Shown here in pieces: positions 1 through 8,135 of a DNA stretch of 24,008 nucleotides. The stretch is taken from the NCBI GenBank assembly GCA_947471695.1, contig CANIWY010000006.1, positions 1-24,008 on the forward strand, in the 5' to 3' direction. The notes below the pieces were generated by a model. It was given only the letters and a program-made list of their open reading frames with translations, searched no databases and had not been told where the DNA came from. The translations under genes and the position numbers were made by a program. Each line of letters starts with the position of its first letter. Position 1 is the first letter of the stretch. This stretch comes from Nitrosomonadaceae bacterium. GTDB lineage: Bacteria; Pseudomonadota; Gammaproteobacteria; Burkholderiales; Nitrosomonadaceae.

Positions 1-68
1 ATCTGTAGCATAAGGGGGGGCAGTTCAGAATTATTAAGTGGAGTGTATGAGCGCGTTCCGGTTATTCA
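1..68. other. Window edge downstream of hisG, no supported gene
   Basis: This 68-base stretch lies 3' of hisG on the minus strand. It contains a run of seven G (positions 14-20). Positions 1-11 read on the minus strand as ATG CTA CAG AT, which could be the first codons of the next minus-strand gene. In many betaproteobacteria that gene is hisD, but there is no clear Shine-Dalgarno and only four codons are present, so no call is made. Confidence 0.3.
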
Positions 69-713
69 TTATTTCTTGACTGCGGCTGAGAACGCTTCCA
101 GCATTGGCTGGATCGTATCGTATTTGAGTTTCAATGCGGCCTGATTGATCACCAGTCGCGCTGAAATTGGCATGATCTCTTCCACCGCTTTAAGTTGATT
201 GGCCTTTAGAGTATTCCCGCTGGACACCAGATCTACGATTGCATCTGCGAGTCCTACCAGTGGTGCAAGCTCCATTGATCCATAGAGCTTGATCAAATCA
301 ACATGCATCCCCTTTTCAGCGAAGTGTTCGCGTGCTGTTTGTAGATACTTGGTCGCTACCCGTAGACGGGCGCCCTGACGTACTGCAGACTCATAATCGA
401 AATCATCCGGTACTGCCACCATCATACGGCAGCAGGCGATATTCAAATCGAGGGGTTGATAGAGTCCAGCCCCGCCATGTTCGAGCAGCACATCCTTACC
501 GGCAATACCCATGTCTGCTGCACCATATTGCACATAAGTCGGTACATCAGAAGCGCGCACAATAATCAATCGCACATCTTCTCGGGTGGTGGCGAGTATC
601 AGCTTGCGCGAGGTTTCAGGATCGTCGAGCGCAATCACGCCGGCCGCTTTAAGCAGAGGCGCTGTATCGTCAAAAATCCGGCCCTTAGAAAGGGCAATAG
701 TGATGCCGGTCAT
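69..713 (-). CDS. hisG: ATP phosphoribosyltransferase, short form (HisG_S)
   Basis: Catalyses the first step of histidine biosynthesis, condensing ATP with PRPP to give phosphoribosyl-ATP in the cytoplasm. The product is 214 aa and starts MTGITIALSKGRIFDD, a typical HisG N-terminus. A PRPP-binding motif near the C-terminus reads DLVSSGNTLKAN. The length matches the short form, which lacks the C-terminal regulatory ACT-like domain. By family knowledge this form works as a hetero-octamer with HisZ, which is not in this window. The ATG start at 711-713 gives the full conserved N-terminus. It lies 59 bp downstream of murA on the same strand, a common betaproteobacterial arrangement, and co-transcription is likely. 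The remaining his genes probably continue to the left of the window. Confidence 0.96.
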   Translation of the reverse strand: MTGITIALSKGRIFDDTAPLLKAAGVIALDDPETSRKLILATTREDVRLIIVRASDVPTYVQYGAADMGIAGKDVLLEHGGAGLYQPLDLNIACCRMMVAVPDDFDYESAVRQGARLRVATKYLQTAREHFAEKGMHVDLIKLYGSMELAPLVGLADAIVDLVSSGNTLKANQLKAVEEIMPISARLVINQAALKLKYDTIQPMLEAFSAAVKK

Positions 714-772
714 GATGAGAGCTTACGAAAAGTTACATTTTACCGCAGAGAGTTGCCAGGATATACGTTTCA

Positions 773-2026
773 TTAATTCTGGCGCCGGACCTTTGCCCCT
801 AATCGGGTTAGTTTTTCATCAATATGTTCATAGCCACGGTCAAGGTGGTAGATGCGCTCAATGGTGGTCTCACCCTGAGCTATTAATCCAGCTAACACAA
901 GGCTTGCAGAGGCACGTAGGTCAGTGGCCATGACATTGGTACCATCGAGACCGGCCACTCCATGCACTACGGCGGTATTCCCTTCAACCTCGATGTTGGC
1001 ACCCATACGTTTCAACTCCTGAACATGCATGAAACGATTTTCAAATATCGTTTCGGTCATGATGGAAGTCCCCTTAGCGACACTGTTTAGAACCATGAAC
1101 TGAGCTTGCATGTCAGTGGGGAAGTCAGGGTAAGGAGCCGTCCGAAGATTGACAGATTTCAGTACACTCTTCATTTTTAGACTGATCCAGTCTTGTTCAG
1201 ACTTGATCGTAGCCCCGGCCTCTCTTAGCGTGTCGAGAACAGCAGTAAGTATGTCGGCACGGGTATTCCTCAGGTAAATCTCGCCACCGCTAGCAGCAGC
1301 AGCCACTAGGAAGGTGCCGGTTTCAATACGGTCAGGCATGACTCGATGGGTTGCGCTATGTAGGGTTCGGACCCCTTCAATCGTGACAGTGTCGCCACCT
1401 GCACCGTAAATCTTTGCACCCATTGCGATCAGACAGTCGGCCAGGTTGGTAACTTCCGGTTCGCGTGCGGCATTCTCTAGAATTGTTGTGCCATTCGCTA
1501 GGGTCGCTGCCATCATCAGATTCTCAGTGCCGGTGACAGTTACCAGATCCATCGCGATGCGTGCACCGGTGAGGCGTTTCGCATGCGCATGAATATAGCC
1601 ATGTTCGATTTTAATTTCAGCACCCATCGCCTGCAAGCCCTTGATATGCTGATCTACTGGGCGCAAACCGATGGCGCAACCGCCGGGCAGAGATACCATG
1701 GCTTTACCTGCTCGTGCGAGCATTGGTCCCAGAACCAAGATCGAGGCACGCATAGTCTTCACCATTTCGTAAGGCGCAGCTAAATTGGAGAGACTTGCGG
1801 CGGTCAGTTCGACACCCTGTTTGCCATCCTGCGTGATATCTATACCCATTTGTCTCAGCAAGGCAAGCATGGTCGTGACGTCATTGAGCTGGGGGACATT
1901 TTCGATCTTGAGTGTCTCCTCGGTTAACAGAGAAGCACACAGGATTGGCAGCGCGGCATTTTTTGCCCCAGAAATGTAGACCTCTCCGGTCAGCGGTGTA
2001 CCACCTTGAATGACTAGCTTTTGCAT
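773..2026 (-). CDS. murA: UDP-N-acetylglucosamine 1-carboxyvinyltransferase MurA
   Basis: First committed step of peptidoglycan synthesis: transfers enolpyruvate from PEP to UDP-GlcNAc in the cytoplasm. From the ATG at 2024-2026 the product is 417 aa and starts MQKLVIQGGTPLTGEV, the usual start in the family. An in-frame upstream start at 2047 would add seven residues (MQSKFRI) that family members do not normally have, so I prefer the inner ATG, although neither has a strong Shine-Dalgarno. The catalytic Cys is C117 in LPGGCAIG, and the conserved Lys is K22 in SGAKNAALP. The two-domain inside-out alpha/beta repeats are covered to the C-terminal RLGAKVRRQN. It is transcribed towards hisG and diverges from ridA. 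The sequence appears intact. Confidence 0.96.
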   Translation of the reverse strand: MQKLVIQGGTPLTGEVYISGAKNAALPILCASLLTEETLKIENVPQLNDVTTMLALLRQMGIDITQDGKQGVELTAASLSNLAAPYEMVKTMRASILVLGPMLARAGKAMVSLPGGCAIGLRPVDQHIKGLQAMGAEIKIEHGYIHAHAKRLTGARIAMDLVTVTGTENLMMAATLANGTTILENAAREPEVTNLADCLIAMGAKIYGAGGDTVTIEGVRTLHSATHRVMPDRIETGTFLVAAAASGGEIYLRNTRADILTAVLDTLREAGATIKSEQDWISLKMKSVLKSVNLRTAPYPDFPTDMQAQFMVLNSVAKGTSIMTETIFENRFMHVQELKRMGANIEVEGNTAVVHGVAGLDGTNVMATDLRASASLVLAGLIAQGETTIERIYHLDRGYEHIDEKLTRLGAKVRRQN

Positions 2027-2231
2027 AATTCTAAATTTTGACTGCAAATTTCCATCAATTTATTTTGCAGATAGGTAATAAGTGGGTTTGTAACAGATTT
2101 ATGGTTGAAATGTACCGAAGTTCCCTTCATCATATCGTAAAGGTCACTTCTAAGAGTCAAATTTTGCGATAAATTACTTCGTCTTTCCAGTCCGGCAGTG
2201 TTCTGCCGACTCATCTATTTTAGGAGTTCAA
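2027..2231. promoter_or_regulatory. Divergent intergenic region murA/ridA with imperfect hairpin
   Basis: About 205 bp separate the divergent murA and ridA starts and should hold both promoters. I could not identify a convincing -35/-10 pair. An imperfect inverted repeat lies at 2189-2211: AGTCCGGCAG and CTGCCGACT around a TGTT loop, with one bulged C. It sits just before the ridA ribosome-binding site TAGGAG (2221-2226), so it could influence ridA translation or be an operator. No T-run follows, so it is not a typical intrinsic terminator. Confidence 0.35.
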
Positions 2232-2621
2232 GTGAAAAAACAGACGATACAGACGCCCGATGCACCGCAGGCAATCGGCACCTATTCCCAGGCAATACGA
2301 GTAGATGGAGGTGAGACAGTTTATCTCTCTGGGCAAATCGGTTTGGATCCTTTTACCATGCTGATGGTAGATGGGATTGAGGCGCAGATCCAGCAAGTAT
2401 TTCTGAACCTGAAGGCGGTAGCAGTGGCTAGTGGAGGAGATCTGGCTGATATCGTCAAGCTGAATATCTATTTGACGGATCTAGTTCATTTTGCAAGGCT
2501 CAATGAAATCATGGCAGGCTATTTTAGCCAGCCATATCCTGCGCGCGCAGCGGTTGGTGTGGCCGCACTGCCACGAGGAGCTTTGGTGGAAATGGATGCG
2601 GTGATGGTGTTACAAGGCTAA
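2232..2621 (+). CDS. ridA: RidA/YjgF family enamine/imine deaminase
   Basis: The family hydrolyses reactive enamine/imine intermediates such as 2-aminoacrylate released by PLP enzymes, protecting them from damage; it acts in the cytoplasm as a homotrimer. The product is 129 aa, the usual length. Family hallmarks include the N-terminal AIGTYSQAI, YLSGQIGLDP, the substrate-binding Arg in PYPARAAVGV (R105) and the C-terminal LPRGALVEMDAV (E120). The start is GTG at 2232, preceded by AGGAG with about 5 bp spacing, which fixes the start well. recG begins 3 bp after its stop, so the two are almost certainly co-transcribed. In several betaproteobacteria ridA lies between spoT and recG; here spoT is absent and murA lies divergently upstream. 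Confidence 0.93.
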   Translation: MKKQTIQTPDAPQAIGTYSQAIRVDGGETVYLSGQIGLDPFTMLMVDGIEAQIQQVFLNLKAVAVASGGDLADIVKLNIYLTDLVHFARLNEIMAGYFSQPYPARAAVGVAALPRGALVEMDAVMVLQG

Positions 2622-2624
2622 AGG

Positions 2625-4712
2625 TTGAAGGGTAAGAGAGCAGGAGGCATTGGATCTCCGGTTGCCCCTAGCGCTATTGACGAGATCATGCAAGCTAAGT
2701 TCGCCGCACTCGGTATTGCTAACGAGTTTGACTTAGTGCTGCACTTGCCGCAGCGTTATGAAGACGAGACTCATCTTTATCCCATCGCCGATATACTGCC
2801 TTCAGATAAAGTGGTTCAGGTTGAAGGAACCATCATCCAGAGTGAGGTCATGTACCGGCCACGTCGGCAATTAGTGTGTCAGGTGGAGGATGGCACTGGT
2901 GTTTTGGTTATTCGATTTTTCAATTTTTACGGTAGTCAGGTAAAGGCATACTCTATTGGGAAGCGTGTACGCTTGTTGGGTGCGGTGCGACAAGGTTTTT
3001 TTGGTGCCGAAATGGTTCACCCAAAGTGTCATATGGTGAGTACGAACACACCACTACCCGATGCACTGACACCGATTTATCGTGCTACCGCAGGACTCTC
3101 TCAAGAAACAATACGCAAACAGATTAGGCAGGCGCTCGCTCGTAGCGATCAAACGGATAGCCTCAAGGAGGTTCTGCCTGTGGGAGTTTTAAAGCGACAC
3201 CAATTACTAGACTTCCGTGAAAGCGTGACATTTCTGCATCAACCGACAGCAGATGCATCGGTCGACTCCCTGCAGGAAGGTACTCACCCGGCATGGAGTC
3301 GGGTCAAGTTTGATGAATTGCTGGCGCAGCAATTGTCCTTAAGGTCGCATTATCAGAAGCGCCGTTCACGTTGTGCGCCTGAGCTGCCAGAGAAGAATCT
3401 TTTAACAATCACATTACTGAAATTACTTTCTTTTGATCTGACCAGAGCACAAAAAAAAGTACTGTCCGAGATTAGTAGTGATCTTGCCAGGCCTTACCCG
3501 ATGCAACGCCTATTGCAGGGAGATGTGGGCAGCGGTAAGACGGTAGTGGCTGCACTGGCTGCATTTCAGGCGATCAAGAATGGCTATCAGGTGGCCATTA
3601 TGGCCCCGACAGAAATTCTTGCCGAGCAGCATTATCGGAAACTCTCCAGTTGGTTCACGCCGCTGGGAATTAAGATTGCATGGTTGTCCGGTAGCCAGAA
3701 GAAGCAGCAGCGTCAAGACGCACTCGCCATTATCAGCGATGGAGGGGCTATGCTTGCCATCGGAACACATGCCTTGTTTCAGGATCAGGTGGAGTTCAAC
3801 AAGCTTGGGCTAGCCATCATCGACGAGCAGCATCGGTTTGGCGTCGAACAACGACTCGCTTTGCATACTAAAGCTGCAAAAACTGGGCTCGTTCCACATC
3901 AATTGATGATGAGTGCGACACCGATCCCACGCACACTGGCAATGAGCTATTACGCCGATTTGGATGTGTCCGTAATCGACGAACTGCCACCTGGCAGGAC
4001 TCAGGTGGTAACTAAATTGTTTGAAGAGACTCGTCGGGACGAAGTGATCACACGCGTGCGTGAGTCATGTCATGCCGGCAGACAGGCTTACTGGGTATGT
4101 CCACTGATTGAAGAGTCTGATACTTTGCAGCTTAAGACTGCCCTGGAGACATATGAATCGCTGATGCTTACCTTTCTGGATTTAAAAATCGGTTTGGTGC
4201 ATGGCCGGCTCCCGCTGCAGGAGAAGTCAGCGGTAATGGAAAGGTTTAAGCAGGGTGAAATTCAATTACTGGTAGCAACCACGGTAATCGAGGTGGGTGT
4301 AGATGTGCCCAATGCTTCTTTGATGGTGATTGAGCACGCCGAGCGCATGGGGTTGTCACAGTTACACCAGTTGAGGGGCCGAGTTGGGCGAGGCGCAGAG
4401 GCCAGTGTGTGCATCCTTTTGTACCAGAATCCATTGTCAGAGAATGCGCGTAAACGACTCAGAATTATCTTTGAAAGTACTGATGGTTTTGAGATCGCGC
4501 GCCAGGATCTATCTATGCGCGGACCGGGCCAATTTCTTAGTGCGCGCCAGAGTGGAGTACCCATGTTACGCTTTGCTGATCCTGAGAAGGATGCGGATTT
4601 GCTCGCTGCAGCCCGTATCGCTGCTGAGGAGATTCTGCGTGATGATTCGGTATCGGCGCAGAGGCATCTACTGCGTTGGCTGGGTAATAAGAGCCAATAC
4701 CTGCAAGCATAA
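2625..4712 (+). CDS. recG: ATP-dependent DNA helicase RecG
   Basis: Branched-DNA translocase that regresses stalled replication forks and processes Holliday and D-loop intermediates. The product is 695 aa from the TTG at 2625. An N-terminal wedge/OB domain (about residues 30-150, with LHLPQRYEDET) is followed by two SF2 helicase domains. Walker A is GDVGSGKT (about 299-306), motif II is DEQH (about 399-402), motif III is SATPIPRTLA and motif VI is QLRGRVGRG. Start choice is uncertain. TTG 2625 sits directly beside AAGG with too little spacing, and an AGGAGG at 2642-2647 has no good in-frame start. ATG 2688 would give 674 aa, somewhat short at the N-terminus. It follows ridA by 3 bp. The length and motifs are otherwise normal. 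Confidence 0.96.
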   Translation: MKGKRAGGIGSPVAPSAIDEIMQAKFAALGIANEFDLVLHLPQRYEDETHLYPIADILPSDKVVQVEGTIIQSEVMYRPRRQLVCQVEDGTGVLVIRFFNFYGSQVKAYSIGKRVRLLGAVRQGFFGAEMVHPKCHMVSTNTPLPDALTPIYRATAGLSQETIRKQIRQALARSDQTDSLKEVLPVGVLKRHQLLDFRESVTFLHQPTADASVDSLQEGTHPAWSRVKFDELLAQQLSLRSHYQKRRSRCAPELPEKNLLTITLLKLLSFDLTRAQKKVLSEISSDLARPYPMQRLLQGDVGSGKTVVAALAAFQAIKNGYQVAIMAPTEILAEQHYRKLSSWFTPLGIKIAWLSGSQKKQQRQDALAIISDGGAMLAIGTHALFQDQVEFNKLGLAIIDEQHRFGVEQRLALHTKAAKTGLVPHQLMMSATPIPRTLAMSYYADLDVSVIDELPPGRTQVVTKLFEETRRDEVITRVRESCHAGRQAYWVCPLIEESDTLQLKTALETYESLMLTFLDLKIGLVHGRLPLQEKSAVMERFKQGEIQLLVATTVIEVGVDVPNASLMVIEHAERMGLSQLHQLRGRVGRGAEASVCILLYQNPLSENARKRLRIIFESTDGFEIARQDLSMRGPGQFLSARQSGVPMLRFADPEKDADLLAAARIAAEEILRDDSVSAQRHLLRWLGNKSQYLQA

Positions 4713-4722
4713 CTCCATCTAA

Positions 4723-5496
4723 ATGTTACAAACCAAGAATCTAAATTTGCATTACCCCGGCAAGTTGCTGTGCCGTGATTTAAATCTCACCGTTAATCCC
4801 GGGGAATGCTGGGCCATTCTTGGTCAGAATGGGTGTGGTAAGACCACCTTGATCCATGCGTTGAGTAATCTGTGCCACGGGGGGGGGGGTAGCGTGACGG
4901 TAGCGGGTAAGGTGCTGCAAGACTGGCCCAGACGGGATCTTGCCCGAAAACTTGGAATTATGTTACAGGAAGAGCCTGGTGAATTTTGGGGCAATGTTCT
5001 GGAGTACGTGCTGCTGGGTCGCTACCCCCATGCTGGCAACCCTTTCGGATGGGAAGGGGGGGGGCAGAGCACTGCATTGCAGGCAATCGACCGCCTGGAA
5101 TTGACTGCTTTGGCTCAACGTCCGATGGCCACACTATCAGGTGGAGAGCGGCAACGTGCCCGTATCGCTTTGTTACTTACTCAATCACCGGACTGCTATT
5201 TGTTGGACGAGCCGTTGCAACATCTCGACCTTCGTCACCAACTACTCACTATGACGCTATTCAGTGAATTGGCTCTGCAGGGTAGCGCAGTGATGATGGT
5301 TTTGCATGACCTTACCTGGGTCAACCCCTATTGCGACCATGTTCTGATGCTGTTCGATAATGGACGCTCACTCGCCGGGCCCACTGAGGAAGTATTCAGC
5401 CGTTCCAATCTGGAGGCCCTCTACCAGTGCAATTTGGAGGAATCGGGTCTGGGCAGTACCCGCCATTTCATGCCGGCACTGGAGGCGGGTGTATAA
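4723..5496 (+). CDS. ABC transporter ATP-binding protein, BtuD/FecE type
   Basis: Cytoplasmic nucleotide-binding subunit of an importer resembling those for cobalamin, haem or ferric siderophores. All ABC motifs are present in the 257 aa: Walker A GQNGCGKTT (34-42), Q-loop Q82, signature LSGGERQR (138-145), Walker B CYLLDEP (158-164, E163) and H-loop H195. No permease or substrate-binding gene adjoins it, so it is an orphan whose partners must lie elsewhere, and the substrate is unknown. The ATG lies 10 bp after recG with no clear Shine-Dalgarno. The most unusual feature is two G homopolymers inside the gene: 11 G at 4879-4889 (residues 53-56, Gly4) and 9 G at 5056-5064 (Gly3). A one-base slip in the first would truncate the protein soon after Walker A. 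Confidence 0.88.
   Translation: MLQTKNLNLHYPGKLLCRDLNLTVNPGECWAILGQNGCGKTTLIHALSNLCHGGGGSVTVAGKVLQDWPRRDLARKLGIMLQEEPGEFWGNVLEYVLLGRYPHAGNPFGWEGGGQSTALQAIDRLELTALAQRPMATLSGGERQRARIALLLTQSPDCYLLDEPLQHLDLRHQLLTMTLFSELALQGSAVMMVLHDLTWVNPYCDHVLMLFDNGRSLAGPTEEVFSRSNLEALYQCNLEESGLGSTRHFMPALEAGV
4879..4889 (+). repeat. Poly-G tract, 11 G, inside ABC ATPase gene
   Basis: Eleven consecutive G encode four Gly residues (CHGGGGSV), replacing a loop that needs no particular codon choice. This is the longest G run in the window and is long enough to be slippage-prone in replication or sequencing. The frame is open at the length given. Confidence 0.8.
5056..5064 (+). repeat. Poly-G tract, 9 G, inside ABC ATPase gene
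   Basis: Nine consecutive G encode three Gly residues (WEGGGQ). It is the second long G run in the same gene, 167 bp after the first. The frame is open at the length given. Confidence 0.75.
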
Positions 5497-5526
5497 TTCA
5501 TACCCTAATACATACCTCGCCATGTA

Positions 5527-6936
5527 ATGATCCGCAAACTTCTCCACCGCGTTTTCAAGCGTAAATTATCTGCTTCTACCTCTATCTCTACCGATTCTGG
5601 CACCAGGCTGCACATTATCCCGCGTAAGCAACACGGCATTTCCCGTAATCATTTAAGCCCTTGTGCATTGAAAGTCACGGCAGGTTTGCAGCAGGCGGGG
5701 TACTCCGCTTTTGTAGTGGGGGGGGCGGTACGTGACTTGCTGCTGGGGTTAGAGCCAAAGGATTATGATGTCGCCACCAATGCCACTCCTGAGGATGTAC
5801 GGGCCGTATTTCGCCGATCTCGTATTATCGGCCGCCGCTTCCGACTGGTGCATGTGATGTGTGGTGCTGAGACTGTGGAGGTCTCTACTTTTCGTGGTAA
5901 CTCATCCACAGAGGAGTTGGATGGGGCGGCAGCAGATAAGCATGCAGACGAGCACGGACGTCTATTGCGAGATAATGTATTTGGTAGTCAAGAAGAGGAT
6001 GCGGTAAGGCGCGATTTCACCATCAATGCGTTATTCTACGACCCTTCCACCGAGGAGATCTGGGACTATCTGAAGGGCTACGATGATATCAAGGAAAAAC
6101 GGCTTCGAATCATTGGAGACCCCTTGCTGCGTTATCGTGAAGATCCGGTCAGGATGTTGCGCGCAGTACGTTTGGCGGCCAAGCTTTCAATGCAGATTGA
6201 TGCTGCTAGTGCTGTCCCCATCGGTGATCTAGCCCCGTTATTACGCAATGTTCCACCATCTCGATTATTTGATGAGATGCTGAAACTGTTGTTGTCGGGA
6301 CAGGCATTGGCCTGTGTGGTGGACTTACGTGCACGTGGATTGCACCATGGCCTGCTGCCGATGCTGGATGTCATACTAGAGCAACCACTGGGCGAACGTT
6401 TTATTGCACTAGCACTGAAGAACGCTGACGAACGCGTTCGTCAAGAGAAACCAGTCTCCCCCGGTTTTTTGTTTGCGGCTCTTTTATGGCATGAGGTGTT
6501 GGCGCAATGGAATATCCTGCAGGCTGGGGGGGCGAAGCCTATGCTTGCCTTGCAGCAGGCTATGGATGAGGTGTTGGCGGCGCAGAATAAAGAACTCGCA
6601 ATCCCGCGCCGCTATGATGCAATCATGCAGGAAATCTGGGCGATGCAACCCCGTTTTCTAGGGCGAGGAGGGCGCAGGCCATTCCGCTTACTTGAGCACC
6701 CCCGCTTTCGTGCCGCTTATGATTTTATGCATCTACGCTGCGAGAGTGGAGAAATGGATCCAGAGCTGGGTCATTGGTGGGAGACATTTCAACGGGTTGG
6801 TGCTAGTGAACGCGAGGCCATGCTGATCAAAGACGAGGCGCCAAAGAAACGCAGAAAACGACGCCGGCAATCTGGATCTGCTGCTGACGTTGAGAACAGT
6901 TCCGCTGGTTCAGACGCGGACATGGTGATAACTTGA
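5527..6936 (+). CDS. pcnB: Poly(A) polymerase I
   Basis: Adds 3' poly(A) tails to RNA and so promotes exonucleolytic decay. The 469-aa product has the class II nucleotidyltransferase core: FVVGGAVRDLLLG with GG at about 65-66, then KDYDVAT with the catalytic Asp pair D79/D81. The head region continues with SRIIGRRFRLVHV, followed by RRDFTINALFYD and REDPVRMLRAVR, which distinguish PAP/CCA enzymes. The Lys/Arg-rich C-terminal tail (KKRRKRRRQSG) is typical of bacterial PcnB and suggests RNA binding. The ATG at 5527 gives a basic, Ser/Thr-rich N-terminal extension of about 40 residues before the core. The gene lies 30 bp after the ABC ATPase, and its TGA overlaps the folK TTG. Runs of 8 G (5718-5725) and 7 G (6526-6532) lie inside it. 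Confidence 0.95.
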   Translation: MIRKLLHRVFKRKLSASTSISTDSGTRLHIIPRKQHGISRNHLSPCALKVTAGLQQAGYSAFVVGGAVRDLLLGLEPKDYDVATNATPEDVRAVFRRSRIIGRRFRLVHVMCGAETVEVSTFRGNSSTEELDGAAADKHADEHGRLLRDNVFGSQEEDAVRRDFTINALFYDPSTEEIWDYLKGYDDIKEKRLRIIGDPLLRYREDPVRMLRAVRLAAKLSMQIDAASAVPIGDLAPLLRNVPPSRLFDEMLKLLLSGQALACVVDLRARGLHHGLLPMLDVILEQPLGERFIALALKNADERVRQEKPVSPGFLFAALLWHEVLAQWNILQAGGAKPMLALQQAMDEVLAAQNKELAIPRRYDAIMQEIWAMQPRFLGRGGRRPFRLLEHPRFRAAYDFMHLRCESGEMDPELGHWWETFQRVGASEREAMLIKDEAPKKRRKRRRQSGSAADVENSSAGSDADMVIT

Positions 6937-7445
6937 CATCGGGTGCCATACCGCAGTCGCTCTGTCATGCTTTCATTGCACTCGGCAGCAACTTGGATCA
7001 GCCTACACTTCAGATCAGACGGGCCTTTGCTGAGCTATCTCAGCTTCCTGCAAGCCGTTTGTTGAATTGCTCCGCAATTTACCGAAGTGCCCCGGTGGGG
7101 TATCTTGAGCAGCCTGACTTTATCAATGCCGTAGTGCAGATTGAGACCACTCTGGCGCCGCATGATCTGCTCAAATCACTGCTTAATATAGAGCAACGAT
7201 TCGGACGAGTTCGCTCCACCCCCAATGCTGCGCGGATATTAGATCTTGACCTGCTACTCTATGCCGATCTGCAATGTGATGAGCCCGGGCTGACCCTGCC
7301 ACATCCACGAATGCACTTACGCGCATTCGTGTTGAAACCATTGATTGAGATAGCGCCAAATTGCTGTATTCCTGGACGCGGTTCTGTAGCTGAAATGTTG
7401 ATAGCCTGTAATGGGCAGCAGTTAGAACGAGTGATGTCAGCATGA
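6933..7445 (+). CDS. folK: 2-amino-4-hydroxy-6-hydroxymethyldihydropteridine pyrophosphokinase (HPPK)
   Basis: Transfers pyrophosphate from ATP to 6-hydroxymethyl-dihydropterin in folate biosynthesis. The 170-aa product contains FIALGSNLDQP near the N-terminus, YRSAPVGYLEQPDFINAVV, then ILDLDLLLYAD and LPHPRMHLRAFVLKPL. These are the HPPK substrate and Mg-ATP signatures. The start is inferred: the only usable in-frame start before the conserved region is TTG at 6933, which overlaps the pcnB stop (TTGA). This implies translational coupling, but the ribosome-binding site is weak. The 3' end overlaps the ATG of the next gene by 4 bp (ATGA). The pcnB-folK-kinase-panB-panC order is common in betaproteobacteria. 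Confidence 0.94.
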   Translation: MTSGAIPQSLCHAFIALGSNLDQPTLQIRRAFAELSQLPASRLLNCSAIYRSAPVGYLEQPDFINAVVQIETTLAPHDLLKSLLNIEQRFGRVRSTPNAARILDLDLLLYADLQCDEPGLTLPHPRMHLRAFVLKPLIEIAPNCCIPGRGSVAEMLIACNGQQLERVMSA

Positions 7446-8080
7446 AGTTGGAAAGGTACCGTTATATCGTTGTTGAGGGTCCGATAGGGGTTGGAAAGAC
7501 TAGCCTGGCACAACTCCTAGCACGTCATCTGAATTGTGCACTATTGCTGGAGAAGCCCGCTGAGAACCCATTTCTTGAGAAGTTCTACAGTGATATTCCT
7601 CGTTATGCATTGCCGGCGCAATTATTCTTCCTATTTCAGCGTGCCGCACAGGTGCAGAGTCTAGTGCAAATGGACATGTTTTCTCAGGTAACCGTGAGCG
7701 ATTTCTTGCTTGATAAGGATCAGCTATTCGCTGGACTTACATTGAGTGATGCTGAGCATGATCTTTATCAGCAGATTTACCGGCACTTGCAACCCCAAGC
7801 TCCGCAGCCCGATCTGATCATTTATTTGCAGGCCTCTCCCAATACATTAGTAGATCGGATCAAAAGGCGTGGCAGCACTTTTGAGAAGAATATTTCAGAG
7901 GATTATCTTTGGCGGCTCACTGAAACTTATACACGGTTTTTTTATCAGTTTGAGAATTCACCCGTGATGATCGTTAATAGTGAGAATCTCAATTTTGTTG
8001 ATAACTCAGAGGATTTTGATTTATTGTTGCAGCGAATAGAACAGATGCGGGGTTCACGTGAATACTTTAACCGAGGATAA
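7442..8080 (+). CDS. Deoxynucleoside kinase (dNK/dGK-like)
   Basis: Predicted to phosphorylate deoxynucleosides (deoxyadenosine/deoxyguanosine class) in nucleotide salvage. The 212-aa product has the P-loop YIVVEGPIGVGKTSLA near the N-terminus, LLEKPAENPFLEKFY, LFFLFQRAAQVQ, and a lid region with DRIKRRGSTFEKNIS. This is the deoxynucleoside kinase pattern rather than thymidylate kinase. Substrate specificity cannot be read from the sequence. The ATG start overlaps the folK stop (ATGA), indicating translational coupling. Its position between folK and panB is a recurring betaproteobacterial arrangement. Some databases label such genes simply deoxyadenosine kinase. Confidence 0.88.
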   Translation: MKLERYRYIVVEGPIGVGKTSLAQLLARHLNCALLLEKPAENPFLEKFYSDIPRYALPAQLFFLFQRAAQVQSLVQMDMFSQVTVSDFLLDKDQLFAGLTLSDAEHDLYQQIYRHLQPQAPQPDLIIYLQASPNTLVDRIKRRGSTFEKNISEDYLWRLTETYTRFFYQFENSPVMIVNSENLNFVDNSEDFDLLLQRIEQMRGSREYFNRG

Positions 8081-8087
8081 GGGATCA

Positions 8088-8135
8088 ATGAGCGTACCCT
8101 TCAACGCGCGACCATCAGTCACAAAATTGTCATGA
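8088..8135 (+). CDS. Possible 15-codon leader ORF before panB
   Basis: An ATG at 8088, preceded by AAGGGA, opens a 15-codon frame (MSVPFNARPSVTKLS) whose TGA overlaps the first panB ATG as ATGA. That is the geometry of translational coupling. The peptide has no codon pattern that suggests attenuation by an amino acid. It may be coincidental; the only evidence is position and spacing. Confidence 0.2.
   Translation: MSVPFNARPSVTKLS

Noticed and set aside
456..933. Plus-strand ORFs opposite hisG and murA
   Set aside because: They are antisense to conserved genes, their translations show no domain pattern, and they have no ribosome-binding sites.
2014..2214. 66-codon minus-strand ORF upstream of murA
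   Set aside because: It overlaps the murA start in another frame, has no recognisable similarity (checked against a BolA-like pattern expected beside murA), and lies in a promoter region.
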